Positions 16,489 through 25,719 of a DNA stretch of 64,000 bases are shown here, piece by piece. Origin of the DNA: Agreia sp. Leaf210 (GTDB lineage: Bacteria > Actinomycetota > Actinomycetes > Actinomycetales > Microbacteriaceae); contig NZ_LMKK01000001.1 of NCBI RefSeq assembly GCF_001421485.1, positions 1,164,361 through 1,228,360 of the forward strand, read 5' to 3'. Position 1 is the stretch's first letter. The number at the start of each line of letters is the position of its first letter. Position numbers and translations under genes: made by a program. The notes under the pieces are model-generated. The model was not told where the DNA came from. It did no database searches and was given only the letters and a program-made list of their open reading frames with translations.

Positions 16489-17424
16489 TCAGTCCTGAAG
16501 GTCTTCGTACAGAACCGTCGACAGGTAGCGCTCTCCGTAGCTCGCGATGACGACCACGATGGTCTTGCCCGCGTTCTCGGGCCGACCCGCGAGCTCGAGG
16601 GCGGCGGTGACCGTGGCGCCCGACGAGATACCGGCGAGGATTCCCTCTTCTGCGGCGAGGCGGCGGGCCATCGAGACCGACTGCGTGATGTTCACGTCGA
16701 TGACCTCGTCGTAGACCTCGCGGTCGAGCACCTCGGGCACGAAATTGGCGCCGATGCCCTGGATCTTGTGCGGACCGGGGGCCCCGCCGTTGAGGATCGG
16801 CGACTCGGCCGGCTCGACGGCCACGACCTGCAGTCCGGGCTTCTGCTCCTTGAGGTAGTTGCCGGCGCCGGTGATGGTTCCGCCGGTTCCGATGCCGGCG
16901 ACGAAGATGTCGACGGCGCCGTCGGTGGCGTTCCAGATCTCGGGTCCGGTCGTTGCGCGGTGGATGGCCGGGTTCGCGGCGTTGGCGAACTGCTTGGCCA
17001 GCACGGCTCCGGGTGTGTTGACGACGATCTCCTCGGCCTTCTCGACCGCTCCCCGCATGCCCTCGGGGCCGGGGGTCAGAACGAGTTCGGCTCCATAGGC
17101 GCGCAGCAGGGTACGGCGCTCCTTCGACATCGACTCGGGCATGGTGAGGATGACCTTGTAGCCGCGGGCAGCTCCAACCATGGCCAGGGCGATTCCGGTG
17201 TTGCCCGACGTTCCCTCGACGATGGTTCCGCCCGGGGGAAGCTCGCCGGATGCCTCGGCGGCGTCGACGATGGCGACACCCAGGCGGTCTTTCACACTGG
17301 AGGAGGGGTTGTAGAACTCGAGCTTCGCGAGCACGGTGGCGCCGAGCCCCTCGGTCACGCGGTTCAGGCGAACCAGCGGAGTGTTTCCGAAGACCTCGGT
17401 GATGTCGTTGTAGATGCTGGGCAT
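16489..17424 (-). CDS. cysK: Cysteine synthase A (O-acetylserine sulfhydrylase)
   Basis: This 311-residue PLP enzyme combines O-acetylserine with sulfide to give cysteine. The PLP lysine is Lys45 in [11 protein letters not shown]. The substrate loop [11 protein letters not shown] is near residue 73, and the PLP phosphate loop [12 protein letters not shown] near 175. Length is standard (about 310). The first gene of the cysK-cysE operon has its ATG at 17424 after an AAGGA site. The product and its neighbour usually form the cysteine synthase complex. Confidence 0.95.
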   Translation of the reverse strand: MPSIYNDITEVFGNTPLVRLNRVTEGLGATVLAKLEFYNPSSSVKDRLGVAIVDAAEASGELPPGGTIVEGTSGNTGIALAMVGAARGYKVILTMPESMSKERRTLLRAYGAELVLTPGPEGMRGAVEKAEEIVVNTPGAVLAKQFANAANPAIHRATTGPEIWNATDGAVDIFVAGIGTGGTITGAGNYLKEQKPGLQVVAVEPAESPILNGGAPGPHKIQGIGANFVPEVLDREVYDEVIDVNITQSVSMARRLAAEEGILAGISSGATVTAALELAGRPENAGKTIVVVIASYGERYLSTVLYEDLQD

Positions 17425-17571
17425 GGCGGCAAATCCTTAACTGAACTCATGCGAGCTCGACGACGAGAAGGGGACAACTCCCCCAGCCTAGGGAGTTCCT
17501 GAGGGCGCTGACCTATTGTTACGGCAACTAGCAGCAATTCGTGCAGGTTATGGCAGAAAGCGGCCGAGCGA

Positions 17572-17634
17572 TTGTGCCCTGATGCCTCCATCTGTGAACG
17601 GTCGCCGCGACGCAATGGAGGTATTCGTGCACAA
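17572..17634. repeat. Dispersed palindromic repeat, copy 1
   Basis: Left arm 17572-17591 (TTGTGCCCTGATGCCTCCAT) pairs with right arm 17615-17634, with four mismatches in 20 and a 23-base loop. The right arm read on the minus strand is nearly identical to the left arm of the element at 50667 (21 of 22 bases over CTTTTGTGC-x-CGAATACCTCCA). It lies upstream of trhO and of cysK, outside any gene. Confidence 0.75.
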
Positions 17635-17658
17635 AAGGTCTCTCGGAGCAGCCCGGCG

Positions 17659-17664
17659 TAAAAT
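17659..17664 (+). promoter_or_regulatory. -10 box TAAAAT, leaderless promoter of trhO
   Basis: TAAAAT is followed by TGCCGG and the GTG at 17671. There is no purine-rich ribosome site. Confidence 0.6.
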
Positions 17665-17670
17665 TGCCGG

Positions 17671-18615
17671 GTGGCAGTCTCGAAGGTCCTTCTCTATTAC
17701 GCGTTCACCCCGCTCGCCGACCCCGACGCCATTCGCCTGTGGCAGCGAGACCTCTGCGAGTCGCTCGGTCTGCGTGGCCGCATCCTGATTTCGAAGGACG
17801 GCATCAACGGAACGGTCGGCGGAGAGCTCGGGGCTGTCAAGAAGTACCTGCGCAAAACCCGCGACTACCCGGCATTCAAGCATCTCGACGTCAAGTGGAG
17901 CGAGGGATCCGGCCTCGATTCTTCACAGAGTTATCCACAGGCTCCGCACGGAGTCAGTGTCGACTTCCCGAAACTCGTCGTGAAGGTGCGCGACGAGATC
18001 GTGAGTTTCGGCGCTCCGGCAGAATTACGCGTCGATGAGGCCGGCGTTCGCGGCGGCGGAACGAAGTTGACGCCCGCCGAGCTGCACGAACTCGTCGAAG
18101 AAAAGGCGAAAACGGGCGACGACGTGGTCTTCTTCGACGGCCGCAACTCGTTCGAGGCCGAAATCGGCAGATTCGAAGGCGCGATCGTGCCGGATGTGTC
18201 GAACACGCGCGAATTTGCGGCCGTTCTCGACTCCGGCGCGTACGACCATCTCAAGGGAAAGCCAGTAGTTACCTACTGCACAGGCGGAATCCGGTGCGAA
18301 GTCCTCTCGAGTCTGATGACGTCGAGGGGCTTCGGAGAGGTGTACCAACTCGACGGCGGAATCGCGCGCTACGGCGAGGCTTTCGGCGATTCGGGCCTGT
18401 GGAACGGCTCTCTCTACGTCTTCGACAACCGCGTCTCCATCGACTTCACGCCCGACGCCGCTGTGATCGGAGAATGTCATCGCTGCGGCGCATCCACGAA
18501 GCGCATGCAGAACTGCGCCGAGGTCTCCTGCCGAACCCAACTCGTCATCTGCGACGCCTGTGCCGAGGAACAGCCGCCCGCCTGCGCCGAACACGCGAGC
18601 ATCGTAGCCGGATAG
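17671..18615 (+). CDS. trhO: tRNA uridine(34) hydroxylase, rhodanese type
   Basis: This is a 314-residue UPF0176/TrhO protein, which hydroxylates wobble uridine in tRNA in an oxygen-dependent way. The N-terminal ferredoxin-like part is about 1-115 ([23 protein letters not shown]). The rhodanese domain carries the active Cys203 in [10 protein letters not shown] cysteine-rich tail (Cys269, 272, 282, 287, 294, 297, 305) looks like a zinc ribbon. The GTG start at 17671 is supported by TAAAAT six bases upstream. An in-frame DnaA box lies at 17931 within a less conserved Ser/Pro loop, and another follows the gene. Confidence 0.9.
   Translation: MAVSKVLLYYAFTPLADPDAIRLWQRDLCESLGLRGRILISKDGINGTVGGELGAVKKYLRKTRDYPAFKHLDVKWSEGSGLDSSQSYPQAPHGVSVDFPKLVVKVRDEIVSFGAPAELRVDEAGVRGGGTKLTPAELHELVEEKAKTGDDVVFFDGRNSFEAEIGRFEGAIVPDVSNTREFAAVLDSGAYDHLKGKPVVTYCTGGIRCEVLSSLMTSRGFGEVYQLDGGIARYGEAFGDSGLWNGSLYVFDNRVSIDFTPDAAVIGECHRCGASTKRMQNCAEVSCRTQLVICDACAEEQPPACAEHASIVAG
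17931..17939 (+). promoter_or_regulatory. DnaA box TTATCCACA
   Basis: This is a perfect match to the high-affinity DnaA box, inside trhO in the segment coding for residues around SQSYPQA. Confidence 0.55.
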
Positions 18616-18635
18616 TTTCCACAGACTTATCCACA
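18616..18635 (+). promoter_or_regulatory. DnaA box cluster (TTTCCACA and TTATCCACA)
   Basis: TTATCCACA at 18627-18635 is a perfect DnaA box. TTTCCACA just upstream (18617-18624) resembles a weak one. They lie between the trhO stop and the promoter of the next gene, where DnaA could affect transcription. Confidence 0.55.
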
Positions 18636-18647
18636 GGCCGATCGGCC

Positions 18648-18653
18648 TAGGCT
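18648..18653 (+). promoter_or_regulatory. -10 box TAGGCT, leaderless promoter
   Basis: TAGGCT is followed by CAGCTC and the ATG at 18660. The DnaA boxes end 12 bases upstream of it, at the position expected for the -35 region. Confidence 0.55.
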
Positions 18654-18659
18654 CAGCTC

Positions 18660-19433
18660 ATGAACACCAAAGACAAGGCTCATCAGCTTCTTCACCTCCA
18701 CGAGCAGCGCGCCATCCTGCAGGTCGTCAATGTCTGGGACGTCGCGAGCGCCCGTGTGGTCGCCGATCTTCCGGGTACGACCGCCCTGGCCACGGCCAGC
18801 CACAGCATCGCCGCGACCTTCGGCTACGACGATGGCGAGAACATCCCGCTCGAACTCATGCTCGACATGTGCGGGCGCATCGCGAGTGCGACCGACCTGC
18901 CCGTCTCGGCCGACCTCGAGGCCGGATACGGCGACCCGGGCGAGACCGTGCGCCGGGCCATCGGAGTCGGAATCGTGGGCGCGAACCTCGAAGACCAGAT
19001 GAAGCCGCTGATCGAGTCGGTCGAGAACGTGGCCGAGGTCACGAAGGCCGCCGAGCACGAAGAGGTGGGCTTCGTTCTCAACGCCCGCACCGACGCGTTC
19101 ATCAAGGCCGGCGACCGGCCCCTCGACGACGTGATCGCCGATGCCATCGAACGCGGCCGCGCCTACCTCGACGCGGGCGCCGCGTGCATCTTCGTGCCCG
19201 GGCTGCTCAGCGAGCAGACCGTGATCCGTCTCGTCGAGGGAATCGGCGAGCACCGCGTCAGCGTCATCAATGTTCCCGGCTCACTCACGCCGGCGCGGCT
19301 CGAGCAGCTGGGCGTCGCGCGCATCTCGTACGGACCATGGACGCAGCGCGTCGCACTCACCGCGCTGCAGGCATCCGCCCGCGAGCTGCTGGCCGGCGGC
19401 CACCTGCCCGAGGGCACTCAGCCGCTCAACTGA
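18660..19433 (+). CDS. Isocitrate lyase/PEP mutase superfamily protein
   Basis: This is a 257-residue TIM-barrel enzyme of the PEP mutase/isocitrate lyase superfamily, which makes or breaks C-C or P-C bonds next to a carboxylate with Mg2+. The barrel starts with VVNVWDVASARVV, the metal/substrate segments are VSADLEAGYGDP (near 80-91) and GANLEDQ, and NARTDAF follows. It lacks the KKCGH motif of true isocitrate lyase, so it is better described as an oxaloacetate decarboxylase- or methylisocitrate lyase-like protein. The exact reaction is unknown. The start is supported by a leaderless promoter. Confidence 0.8.
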   Translation: MNTKDKAHQLLHLHEQRAILQVVNVWDVASARVVADLPGTTALATASHSIAATFGYDDGENIPLELMLDMCGRIASATDLPVSADLEAGYGDPGETVRRAIGVGIVGANLEDQMKPLIESVENVAEVTKAAEHEEVGFVLNARTDAFIKAGDRPLDDVIADAIERGRAYLDAGAACIFVPGLLSEQTVIRLVEGIGEHRVSVINVPGSLTPARLEQLGVARISYGPWTQRVALTALQASARELLAGGHLPEGTQPLN

Positions 19434-19440
19434 CCAGCGG

Positions 19441-20127
19441 TCAGAACGCGCTGCTCGGCAGGTCACGGGCGCCGGATGCGATGGCCTCGACGATCACGTC
19501 GGCCACGTGATCGGCGTCGTGACCCGCCGGGAATGCCGGCGGGGTTCCGGCGATCGCCCGAGTCACGAGGCCGGTCTCGGTGTGGCCGGGTCGCGCGTCG
19601 AGCATACGGATGCCGGCCCGTCGGTTCTCTCGAGCAGCGGCCACCATAAAAGCAGCGAGGGCCGCTTTCGATGCCGAGTAGGCGGCGAGTCCTGCGGTTG
19701 GAGCCTCGGCCACGATGCCGCTGATCGTCACGACGACGGGTGCGCGCTTGGCCTCTGCGCTGCGCGCCAGGGCGGGTAACGCGGCGCCGATCAGCTCGAT
19801 CGGAGACGCGGCATTGACCGAGAACAGCTCGGCGACAGTGCCTGATTCGAGTTCTGCTGCCGGACCGAACGCCACGACCCCACTCGCCACGATGACTGCG
19901 TCGATGCCGCCCAGGCGACGCTCGGCCTCGGCCACAACGGCCGCCGAGTCGCTGCGCAGATCCGCTGCGATCGTTTCGGCGGCGATGTCGAGAGAGTCGA
20001 GCCTGCCGGCGTCACGGGCGCTGAGCGCGAGAACGGCGCCCGCATCCGAGAGGCGCTGTGAGATCCGCGACCCGAGACCTCCGGTCGCCCCGACCACGAG
20101 AATGCGTAATCCGCTGAGTTCTGTCAT
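19441..20127 (-). CDS. SDR-family oxidoreductase
   Basis: This is a 228-residue classical short-chain dehydrogenase. The nucleotide motif GATGGLG is at residues 13-19. NxxG is replaced by VIVASGVV near 80, Ser is in VVTISG near 135, and YSASKAALAAF (Tyr near 151, Lys near 155) completes the catalytic set. The C-terminus is short. The substrate is unknown. It is convergent with the PEP mutase-like gene (7 bp between stops). The start at 20127 is supported by TAGCGT six bases upstream. Confidence 0.85.
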   Translation of the reverse strand: MTELSGLRILVVGATGGLGSRISQRLSDAGAVLALSARDAGRLDSLDIAAETIAADLRSDSAAVVAEAERRLGGIDAVIVASGVVAFGPAAELESGTVAELFSVNAASPIELIGAALPALARSAEAKRAPVVVTISGIVAEAPTAGLAAYSASKAALAAFMVAAARENRRAGIRMLDARPGHTETGLVTRAIAGTPPAFPAGHDADHVADVIVEAIASGARDLPSSAF

Positions 20128-20133
20128 GCGCCC

Positions 20134-20139
20134 ACGCTA
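20134..20139 (-). promoter_or_regulatory. -10 box TAGCGT, leaderless promoter
   Basis: TAGCGT is followed by GGGCGC and the ATG at 20127. Confidence 0.5.
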
Positions 20140-20269
20140 GGCGCGACCGCAGTTACGGGCTGAGACATTGACAGATCGGTATCGAGGGCGGATATGGCGG
20201 AAAGCTCGCGCCCACGGCCGTGTCCGATTTCCGCTAGCCGCCCGCATCCGGATGCGGCAGGGTTGAGTC

Positions 20270-21829
20270 ATGGATTTCGGCGAGCGGTACCGCGTGATCG
20301 AATCGCGCGACGCGCGCTTCGACGGTCGTTTCGTGACCGCCGTGCGCTCCACCGGCATCTACTGTCGGCCGAGCTGCCCGGCGCGCACCCCGAAGCAGGC
20401 GAACGTCACCTTCTACCCGACGAGCGCGGCCGCCCATCTGGCCGGATACCGTGCGTGCAAGCGCTGCCTGCCGGAGGCCACGCCCGGCAGCCCCGAGTGG
20501 AACCTCCGCGAGGATGTCGCCGCGCGGGCCATGCGACTCATCGCCGACGGCGTGGTCGAGCGCGACGGGGTCGACGGCCTGTCTCGACGAATCGGTTACT
20601 CCGCGCGGCAGCTGAACCGCATTCTTATGGCCGAGCTCGGAGCCGGACCCATCGCTCTGGCCCGCGCCCATCGCGCCCAGAACGCCCGCACTCTCATCAC
20701 GGCAACGACCATGCCGATGGCCGACGTGGCGTTCGCGGCCGGGTTCACCAGCATCCGCCAGTTCAACGACACGGTCGCCGAGGTGTTCGATCTCACGCCG
20801 TCCGCGCTGCGGTCTCGATCTCGCACGACCTCGACATCCGGTGCGCCGGATGTCGCCGGTTCGATCCGTCTCGCCTTGCCCTACCGGGAGCCGCTCGACG
20901 TCGACGGTCTCTTCGGCTGGTTCCCGCCCCGGGCGGTGCCCGGGGTCGAGACGGTGGGTCCACGCCGCTACGCCCGCACCGTTCGACTTCCGCACGGCGC
21001 GGCCGACGTCGATCTAAGCGCACCACAGCACGCCGGAGCCCGCCCCCGCATCGATGCGATCGCCCGGTTCGAGAATCTCGCGGATCTACCGGCCCTGCTC
21101 AGCAGAGTGCGTCGGCTGCTCGACCTCGATGCGGATCCGCAGGCCGTCGACGCCGTCCTCTCCCGAGACGCGCGCCTCTCAGCCGAGGTCGCGCGCGTGC
21201 CCGGCATCCGGGTTCCCGGTGCTCTCGACGCGGGCGAGATGCTGATCCGGGCGCTTCTCGGCCAGCAGGTCACGGTCTCGTCGGCACGCACCCAGCTGGC
21301 GCGACTGGTCGACGCCCTCGGAGAAGAGGTGCCGCCCTCGATCGCACCCGCGAGTGCCAGCCCCGGCGATACCGACCTCGATGGGGTTGAGGCTCGCAGC
21401 CGCCTCTTTCCCACGGCGGCCGCGATCGCGGAACACGCGCACGAGATCCTCCGCGGCCCCGCAGCCCGAACCGACACGGTGCGCCGCGTCGCCGAGGCGC
21501 TGGCCGACGGGTCGCTCGCCATAGATGTCTCCGACACCCGCGACGACGTGACGGCCCGGCTCACCGCGATCAGGGGCATCGGCCCGTGGACGGCCGACTA
21601 CGTGGTCATGCGCGCGCTCGGCCACCCCGATGTGTTCGTGCGCGGCGACGTGGCGATTCGGTCGGGCGCACGATCATTGGGCCTTGCCGACAGCGCTGCG
21701 GCGCTCGCCACCGAGGCCGCCGCCTTCGCCCCCTGGCGCAGCTACCTCTCTATGCACCTCTGGCGGGCGGCCGCACCGGCACCCGCTTCCGCTCACCACC
21801 CGCCTCCCTCTCCGAAGGAACACGCATGA
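20270..21829 (+). CDS. Ada/AlkA fusion: methyl-sensing regulator and 3-methyladenine DNA glycosylase II
   Basis: This 519-residue protein has three parts. Residues 1-75 form an Ada-type zinc domain with Cys32, Cys36, Cys63 and Cys66, where Cys32 would accept a methyl group from phosphotriesters. Residues about 78-180 hold an AraC-type DNA-binding region ([19 protein letters not shown]). The rest is an AlkA-type glycosylase with a helix-hairpin-helix ([18 protein letters not shown]) and a catalytic Asp near residue 460 in RGDVAIR. It removes alkylated bases and probably activates its own operon when methylated. The stop overlaps the ogt start by 4 bp. Confidence 0.9.
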   Translation: MDFGERYRVIESRDARFDGRFVTAVRSTGIYCRPSCPARTPKQANVTFYPTSAAAHLAGYRACKRCLPEATPGSPEWNLREDVAARAMRLIADGVVERDGVDGLSRRIGYSARQLNRILMAELGAGPIALARAHRAQNARTLITATTMPMADVAFAAGFTSIRQFNDTVAEVFDLTPSALRSRSRTTSTSGAPDVAGSIRLALPYREPLDVDGLFGWFPPRAVPGVETVGPRRYARTVRLPHGAADVDLSAPQHAGARPRIDAIARFENLADLPALLSRVRRLLDLDADPQAVDAVLSRDARLSAEVARVPGIRVPGALDAGEMLIRALLGQQVTVSSARTQLARLVDALGEEVPPSIAPASASPGDTDLDGVEARSRLFPTAAAIAEHAHEILRGPAARTDTVRRVAEALADGSLAIDVSDTRDDVTARLTAIRGIGPWTADYVVMRALGHPDVFVRGDVAIRSGARSLGLADSAAALATEAAAFAPWRSYLSMHLWRAAAPAPASAHHPPPSPKEHA

Positions 21830-22335
21830 CCGCGACAGCCCTCCTCCACACCATCGACACGCCAGACGGGCCGTTCACGATCCTCGAAGACGACGAGGGC
21901 CGAGTGCTGTCGTCGGGGTGGACGGGGTCTTTCGACGAGGTGGTGGCTCGGCTGGCTCCTCGCAACCAGCCCGTAGCGCTGGCAGGACAGTCGCAGAATA
22001 CGCAGGCCGTCGACGCGTTCTATTCGGGCGACATCCACGCCATCGACGACGTGCCCGTGCTGCAGTTCGGCACACCCCTGCAGACCGTCTCGTGGGCCGA
22101 GCTGCGGCTCATCGATCCCGGTAAGCCCATCACCTACACGGAGCTCGCCGCCCGAAGCGGCAATGCCCGCGCGGTGCGCGCGGCCGCGAGCGCGTGCGCC
22201 CGCAACGCTCCGGCACTCTTCGTGCCGTGCCACCGCGTCGTCAACACAGCCGGCGGACTGGCCGGTTTCGCCTGGGGCGTTCCCGTCAAGCGTTCTCTGC
22301 TGGCCCGGGAGGCCGCCGCGGCAAACGCCGGGTAG
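21826..22335 (+). CDS. ogt: Methylated-DNA-[protein]-cysteine S-methyltransferase
   Basis: This 169-residue suicide repair protein transfers the methyl group of O6-methylguanine to its own cysteine. The active site is PCHRVV near residue 133, after the helix-turn-helix segment [26 protein letters not shown]. The N-terminal domain is small, as usual for Ogt. The ATG at 21826 overlaps the preceding stop (ATGA) and has a GAAGGAA site. With the Ada-AlkA protein it forms an alkylation-damage operon. Confidence 0.93.
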   Translation: MTATALLHTIDTPDGPFTILEDDEGRVLSSGWTGSFDEVVARLAPRNQPVALAGQSQNTQAVDAFYSGDIHAIDDVPVLQFGTPLQTVSWAELRLIDPGKPITYTELAARSGNARAVRAAASACARNAPALFVPCHRVVNTAGGLAGFAWGVPVKRSLLAREAAAANAG

Positions 22336-22360
22336 CTGCAGGCATCCGGGGCCGAGGCCG

Positions 22361-22849
22361 CTAGGCCGCTCGTGATGAGCGGCGCAGAAGCCGCCGGCTG
22401 CGGCGCGCGTCGCGTCGCCCGTTCGAATTGCTCGTCGTGAAGTCGCGCGCATCCGAGTCGGAGAGGGCGACCAGCACGAGGATGTCGAGCGAGAGACCGA
22501 GCAGCCCTCCGTTCTCAAGCGTGAACGACGTGCCGTCGGCGAAGAAGTCGGCGGCCGACCCCAGCACCAGGATCGTGGCAAGGATCATCGCCACGAACCG
22601 CGCCCGGTTGCTGCCCATGAAGATGAGCCGTGCCACCACCAGGTCGATGACCACGGCGATGCCGAAGAAGACCATCAGCACCACGAAGACGATGCTCGAG
22701 ATCTCGGCTGCATCGGCACCCGTGCCCACGTCGAGCGCGATGTCGACCTTCTTCCAATCGAAGGCGATGTTCACCGCCGTCACGATCGTGGTGACGGTTC
22801 GCAGCAGAATCAGCAGCACGCCGAGGTAGATCGAAATGGGCCGCCTCAC
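22361..22849 (-). CDS. Four-helix membrane protein, unknown function
   Basis: This is a 162-residue protein with hydrophobic spans near 5-30, 50-75, 82-102 and 112-130, and an Arg-rich cytoplasmic tail (RRDARRSRRLLRRSSR). No family is recognised. The start overlaps the stop of the LssY-like gene by 4 bp, and that gene follows the PfkB kinase gene, so the three form one operon transcribed from 24686. Confidence 0.65.
   Translation of the reverse strand: MRRPISIYLGVLLILLRTVTTIVTAVNIAFDWKKVDIALDVGTGADAAEISSIVFVVLMVFFGIAVVIDLVVARLIFMGSNRARFVAMILATILVLGSAADFFADGTSFTLENGGLLGLSLDILVLVALSDSDARDFTTSNSNGRRDARRSRRLLRRSSRAA
22365..22383. terminator. Candidate bidirectional hairpin at convergent gene ends
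   Basis: GCCGCTC, five-base loop, GAGCGGC forms a 7-bp perfect stem over the end of the membrane-protein gene, 30 bases after the ogt stop. There is no T-run. Confidence 0.35.
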
Positions 22850-23748
22850 GACGTCGACCCCGCTCCCGACCCCGACGCCGCGCCCGACACCACGGGCACC
22901 TGCCTCAGGTCGATCTGCGGAAGGTCGCCGTCGGTCGCAATGGCGTCGCCGCCGCCGTTCACGGCGTGATACCCGGTCGAGAAATTGCGGATGACGGACA
23001 CGACCGCGGCCGGATTGGCCGCCGTGACCGTCGACACGATGTGGTCGCGTTCCACATCGGTATCAGCGTCGATCTTGTGCGTCACCTGCAACGTGAACAG
23101 CGACAGCCCGACGCTGCGATCGTAAGTGCCGGCCGCGAGCCACTGGGTCGGGATCCCACCGGGCAGCAGCCACCCGTCAGGCGCTCGCCAGAACCGCACG
23201 TGATGTCTCTGCGCCGGGTTGCCGGCGACCTCCTGCTGGTAGGTGAAGTCCTGGATGGTGCCGAAGAGATAGAGCGGGCTCACGGGCGCGTCGGAGTAGC
23301 TGCGGCGCATGATCGTCGACATCACGATGCGCCAGGCCGAGGTCAGGCTCACCTCGTCGGCTCGAGTCCACCCGGCTGCGGCCATGGCGGCGTGCACCTG
23401 CTCTGCGCTGCCGAAGAGCGACAGATTCACCGGATCGCCGAGCAGACCCTCTCGGGTGCGGGCGCGACCGATGAAGTAGTCGGGCACGTAGATCACGGTG
23501 AGCAGCGTGTGGATGCGCGGCAACAGCAGGTAGGCCAGCACGACCCAGAAGATCAGGATGAACCAGAGGTTCTGCCACCCGCGCGTGAACGACTCGGTGA
23601 CGAGCAGGTAGCCGAGCCACGCCGTGGCTATCGTGCCGAACACGAAGAACGCCCGGTCGAAGAGCCGCACGATTCCGAGGCGCTGGCGCGCGGCATCCGG
23701 ATTCGCGTCGCGCTCGTCTGCCTCGAGTTCGTCGAGCGGCGCCGACAT
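22846..23748 (-). CDS. LssY C-terminal-domain membrane protein
   Basis: This 300-residue protein has two membrane spans near residues 35-55 and 65-95, followed by a soluble domain that I match to the LssY C-terminal domain (LFGSAEQVHAAMAAAGW; PVSPLYLFGTIQDFTYQQE; HHVRFWRAPDG). This domain is known from type I secretion-linked and phosphatase-linked proteins, and its role is unclear. The ATG at 23748 lies 2 bp after the PfkB stop. The 3' end overlaps the next gene by 4 bp. Confidence 0.7.
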   Translation of the reverse strand: MSAPLDELEADERDANPDAARQRLGIVRLFDRAFFVFGTIATAWLGYLLVTESFTRGWQNLWFILIFWVVLAYLLLPRIHTLLTVIYVPDYFIGRARTREGLLGDPVNLSLFGSAEQVHAAMAAAGWTRADEVSLTSAWRIVMSTIMRRSYSDAPVSPLYLFGTIQDFTYQQEVAGNPAQRHHVRFWRAPDGWLLPGGIPTQWLAAGTYDRSVGLSLFTLQVTHKIDADTDVERDHIVSTVTAANPAAVVSVIRNFSTGYHAVNGGGDAIATDGDLPQIDLRQVPVVSGAASGSGAGSTS

Positions 23749-23750
23749 GA

Positions 23751-24686
23751 CTAGGCCGACGCAGCCGCGACGGGAACGGCGGTCGGCGGCAGCTGCAGCA
23801 GCGCGCCCCGGGTGCGGCAGGTCGCGGCAGCCACGGCCATCGCCCGCTCGAGAACCAATTGCCACTCGTCGCCGATCTGTGGCAGTTCGCCCGCTCGACG
23901 AGCCTCGACAAGGCTGGCCGCGACGCTCGCCAGCGTCGCATCGCCTGCGCCCATCGTGTCGACCACGGGCTCGGACATCAGGGTGATCGGCTGATGCACG
24001 AGAACGCCGGATGCCGTCGCGATGGATGCGCCCTCGCGGCCGGCCGTCGACAGCACGGTCTGCGAGCCGGTCGAGGTGAGGCCCTCTGTGAGCATGAGCA
24101 GCGACGCGTTGTAGAGCAGCGCGGCGTCTTCGTCGCCGACCTTCACGAGAAGCGCGGTGGCCGCGACGCGCTCGAAGTTGGTGACGAAGTCGTGTACCGA
24201 GTGCAGCATGCCCTCGCGAGGGTTCGGGTCGATCAGCAGTCGGTTCTGCGGATCAGACACCGCGTCCTCGAGCAGCGCGACCTGTTCGGCCGAGTCGAAG
24301 CGCAGGCAGCTGACCACCACGAAGGGGGCCTCGTCGACAGCGCGTCGCACTCGCTCGTCGAACTCGATGAAGCGCTCGACCGAGGCCTCGTTGAAGCTGT
24401 AGCGCGGCTCGCCGTCGGTGCGATCGGAGATCGCGCGGGCCGTGCCGCGAGCGCTGGGAGTCGCGATGAGGTCGACACCGTACTCGGCGAGAAACTCTCG
24501 GATCTTGTCGCCGTCGGAGTCGTCGCCGACCATGGCCACGAGGGTGGTCTCGACGCCCAGGCGAGCGAGGCCTACGGCCACGTTGAGCGCAGCCCCGCCC
24601 ACGAAATCCTCAGACCCCTCCGGAGTGCGGAACTCGTCTATCAATGCGTCGCCGATCACGACGACGGAACCCGTCGCATCCACCAT
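23751..24686 (-). CDS. PfkB-family carbohydrate kinase
   Basis: This is a 311-residue ribokinase-fold sugar kinase. The N-terminal signature is GGAALNVAVGLARLG (residues 30-44). The C-terminal DTMGAGD motif at 243-249 carries the catalytic Asp and the anion hole. It is fructokinase-like in length and pattern; the sugar is not identified. The ATG at 24686 is preceded by a GAGGG site. A TTG codon 8 codons upstream is in frame but less likely. It is the first gene of an operon with two membrane proteins of unknown role. Confidence 0.85.
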   Translation of the reverse strand: MVDATGSVVVIGDALIDEFRTPEGSEDFVGGAALNVAVGLARLGVETTLVAMVGDDSDGDKIREFLAEYGVDLIATPSARGTARAISDRTDGEPRYSFNEASVERFIEFDERVRRAVDEAPFVVVSCLRFDSAEQVALLEDAVSDPQNRLLIDPNPREGMLHSVHDFVTNFERVAATALLVKVGDEDAALLYNASLLMLTEGLTSTGSQTVLSTAGREGASIATASGVLVHQPITLMSEPVVDTMGAGDATLASVAASLVEARRAGELPQIGDEWQLVLERAMAVAAATCRTRGALLQLPPTAVPVAAASA

Positions 24687-24816
24687 TGCGCGCACCCTCA
24701 CGTTCGACAAGCCTCAGGATGCACACTCTATTACTGGTGACTTCCCACGCGCACCCGAATAGGGTGGTGTGGATGCCTCGACTACTCGCCCCTGACACCC
24801 GCCGCGAAGTCCGACC

Positions 24817-25719
24817 ATGACCGCGGGCGTGACCATCGAGTTCTCCGGCCTCACGAAGACCTTCGGGGCGGTCAAGGCGGTCTCCGATCTGTCGTTCACC
24901 GTCGAGCCCGGCCGGGTCACCGGTTTTCTGGGGCCCAACGGCGCCGGCAAGACCACGACGCTGCGTATGCTCCTGGGCCTCGTGCGGCCGACATCCGGCA
25001 CCGCGACCTTCGGCGGAACCGCCTATCGCGACCTGCCCACCCCGCTCGCGACCGTCGGTTCGGCGCTCGAAGCCGCCAGCTTCCACCCGGGTCGCAGCGC
25101 CGCCAACCACCTGCTCACCTACACCCAGGCCGCGGGGCTCGACCGCGAGCGCGTGCAGCTCGTTCTGCACCGCGTAGGTCTCGGCGCCTACGGCGATCGA
25201 CGGGTCGGCGGGTATTCGCTCGGCATGCGTCAGCGCCTGGGTCTCGCCTACGCGCTGCTCGGAGATCCGCGAGTGCTGGTGCTCGATGAGCCCATCAACG
25301 GGCTCGACCCCGAGGGCATCAAGTGGATCCGGCTGCTGCTGCGCGAGCTCGCCGACGAGGGGCGCACCGTGCTCATCTCGTCGCACCTGCTCAGCGAGGT
25401 GCAGCAGAGCGTCGACGAGGTCGTCATCGTGTCGCACGGCAAGCTCATCCACCGCGGTTCGCTGGCCAGTCTCGACCAGAGCGAACAGAAGCAGGTGATC
25501 GTGGATGCGACGGATCGCGCCGCTCTGGCCGCAGCGCTCGAGGCGGCCGGCTACACGGTGAGCCCCCTGCGTGGCGGCGTGCTCGTCGAGAACGCCGAGG
25601 CCGCAGACGTGGGGCGTATCGCCTTCGCCGCGGCGATACCCGTCACCGCACTGTCGCAGAAACGCGTGGGCCTCGAAGAGAGCTTTTTGCACCTCGTCGG
25701 AGAGGAGGGAGCGCTGTGA
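24817..25719 (+). CDS. ABC transporter ATP-binding protein (exporter type)
   Basis: This is a 300-residue ATPase of the CcmA/bacitracin-exporter (DRA/ABC-2) type. Walker A GPNGAGKTT is at 39-47, the signature YSLGMRQRLGLAYAL is near 135, and Walker B is VLVLDEPINGLDPEG. The C-terminal 80 residues are a regulatory extension typical of this class. It overlaps the next permease gene by 4 bp (GTGA). It would drive export of an unknown substrate, with lipids or antimicrobial peptides as the usual candidates. Confidence 0.87.
   Translation: MTAGVTIEFSGLTKTFGAVKAVSDLSFTVEPGRVTGFLGPNGAGKTTTLRMLLGLVRPTSGTATFGGTAYRDLPTPLATVGSALEAASFHPGRSAANHLLTYTQAAGLDRERVQLVLHRVGLGAYGDRRVGGYSLGMRQRLGLAYALLGDPRVLVLDEPINGLDPEGIKWIRLLLRELADEGRTVLISSHLLSEVQQSVDEVVIVSHGKLIHRGSLASLDQSEQKQVIVDATDRAALAAALEAAGYTVSPLRGGVLVENAEAADVGRIAFAAAIPVTALSQKRVGLEESFLHLVGEEGAL

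Noticed and set aside
17931-18635. Chromosomal replication origin suggested by DnaA boxes
   Set aside because: There are only two perfect boxes and one weak one, no AT-rich unwinding region, and no dnaA, dnaN, gyrB or rpmH nearby.
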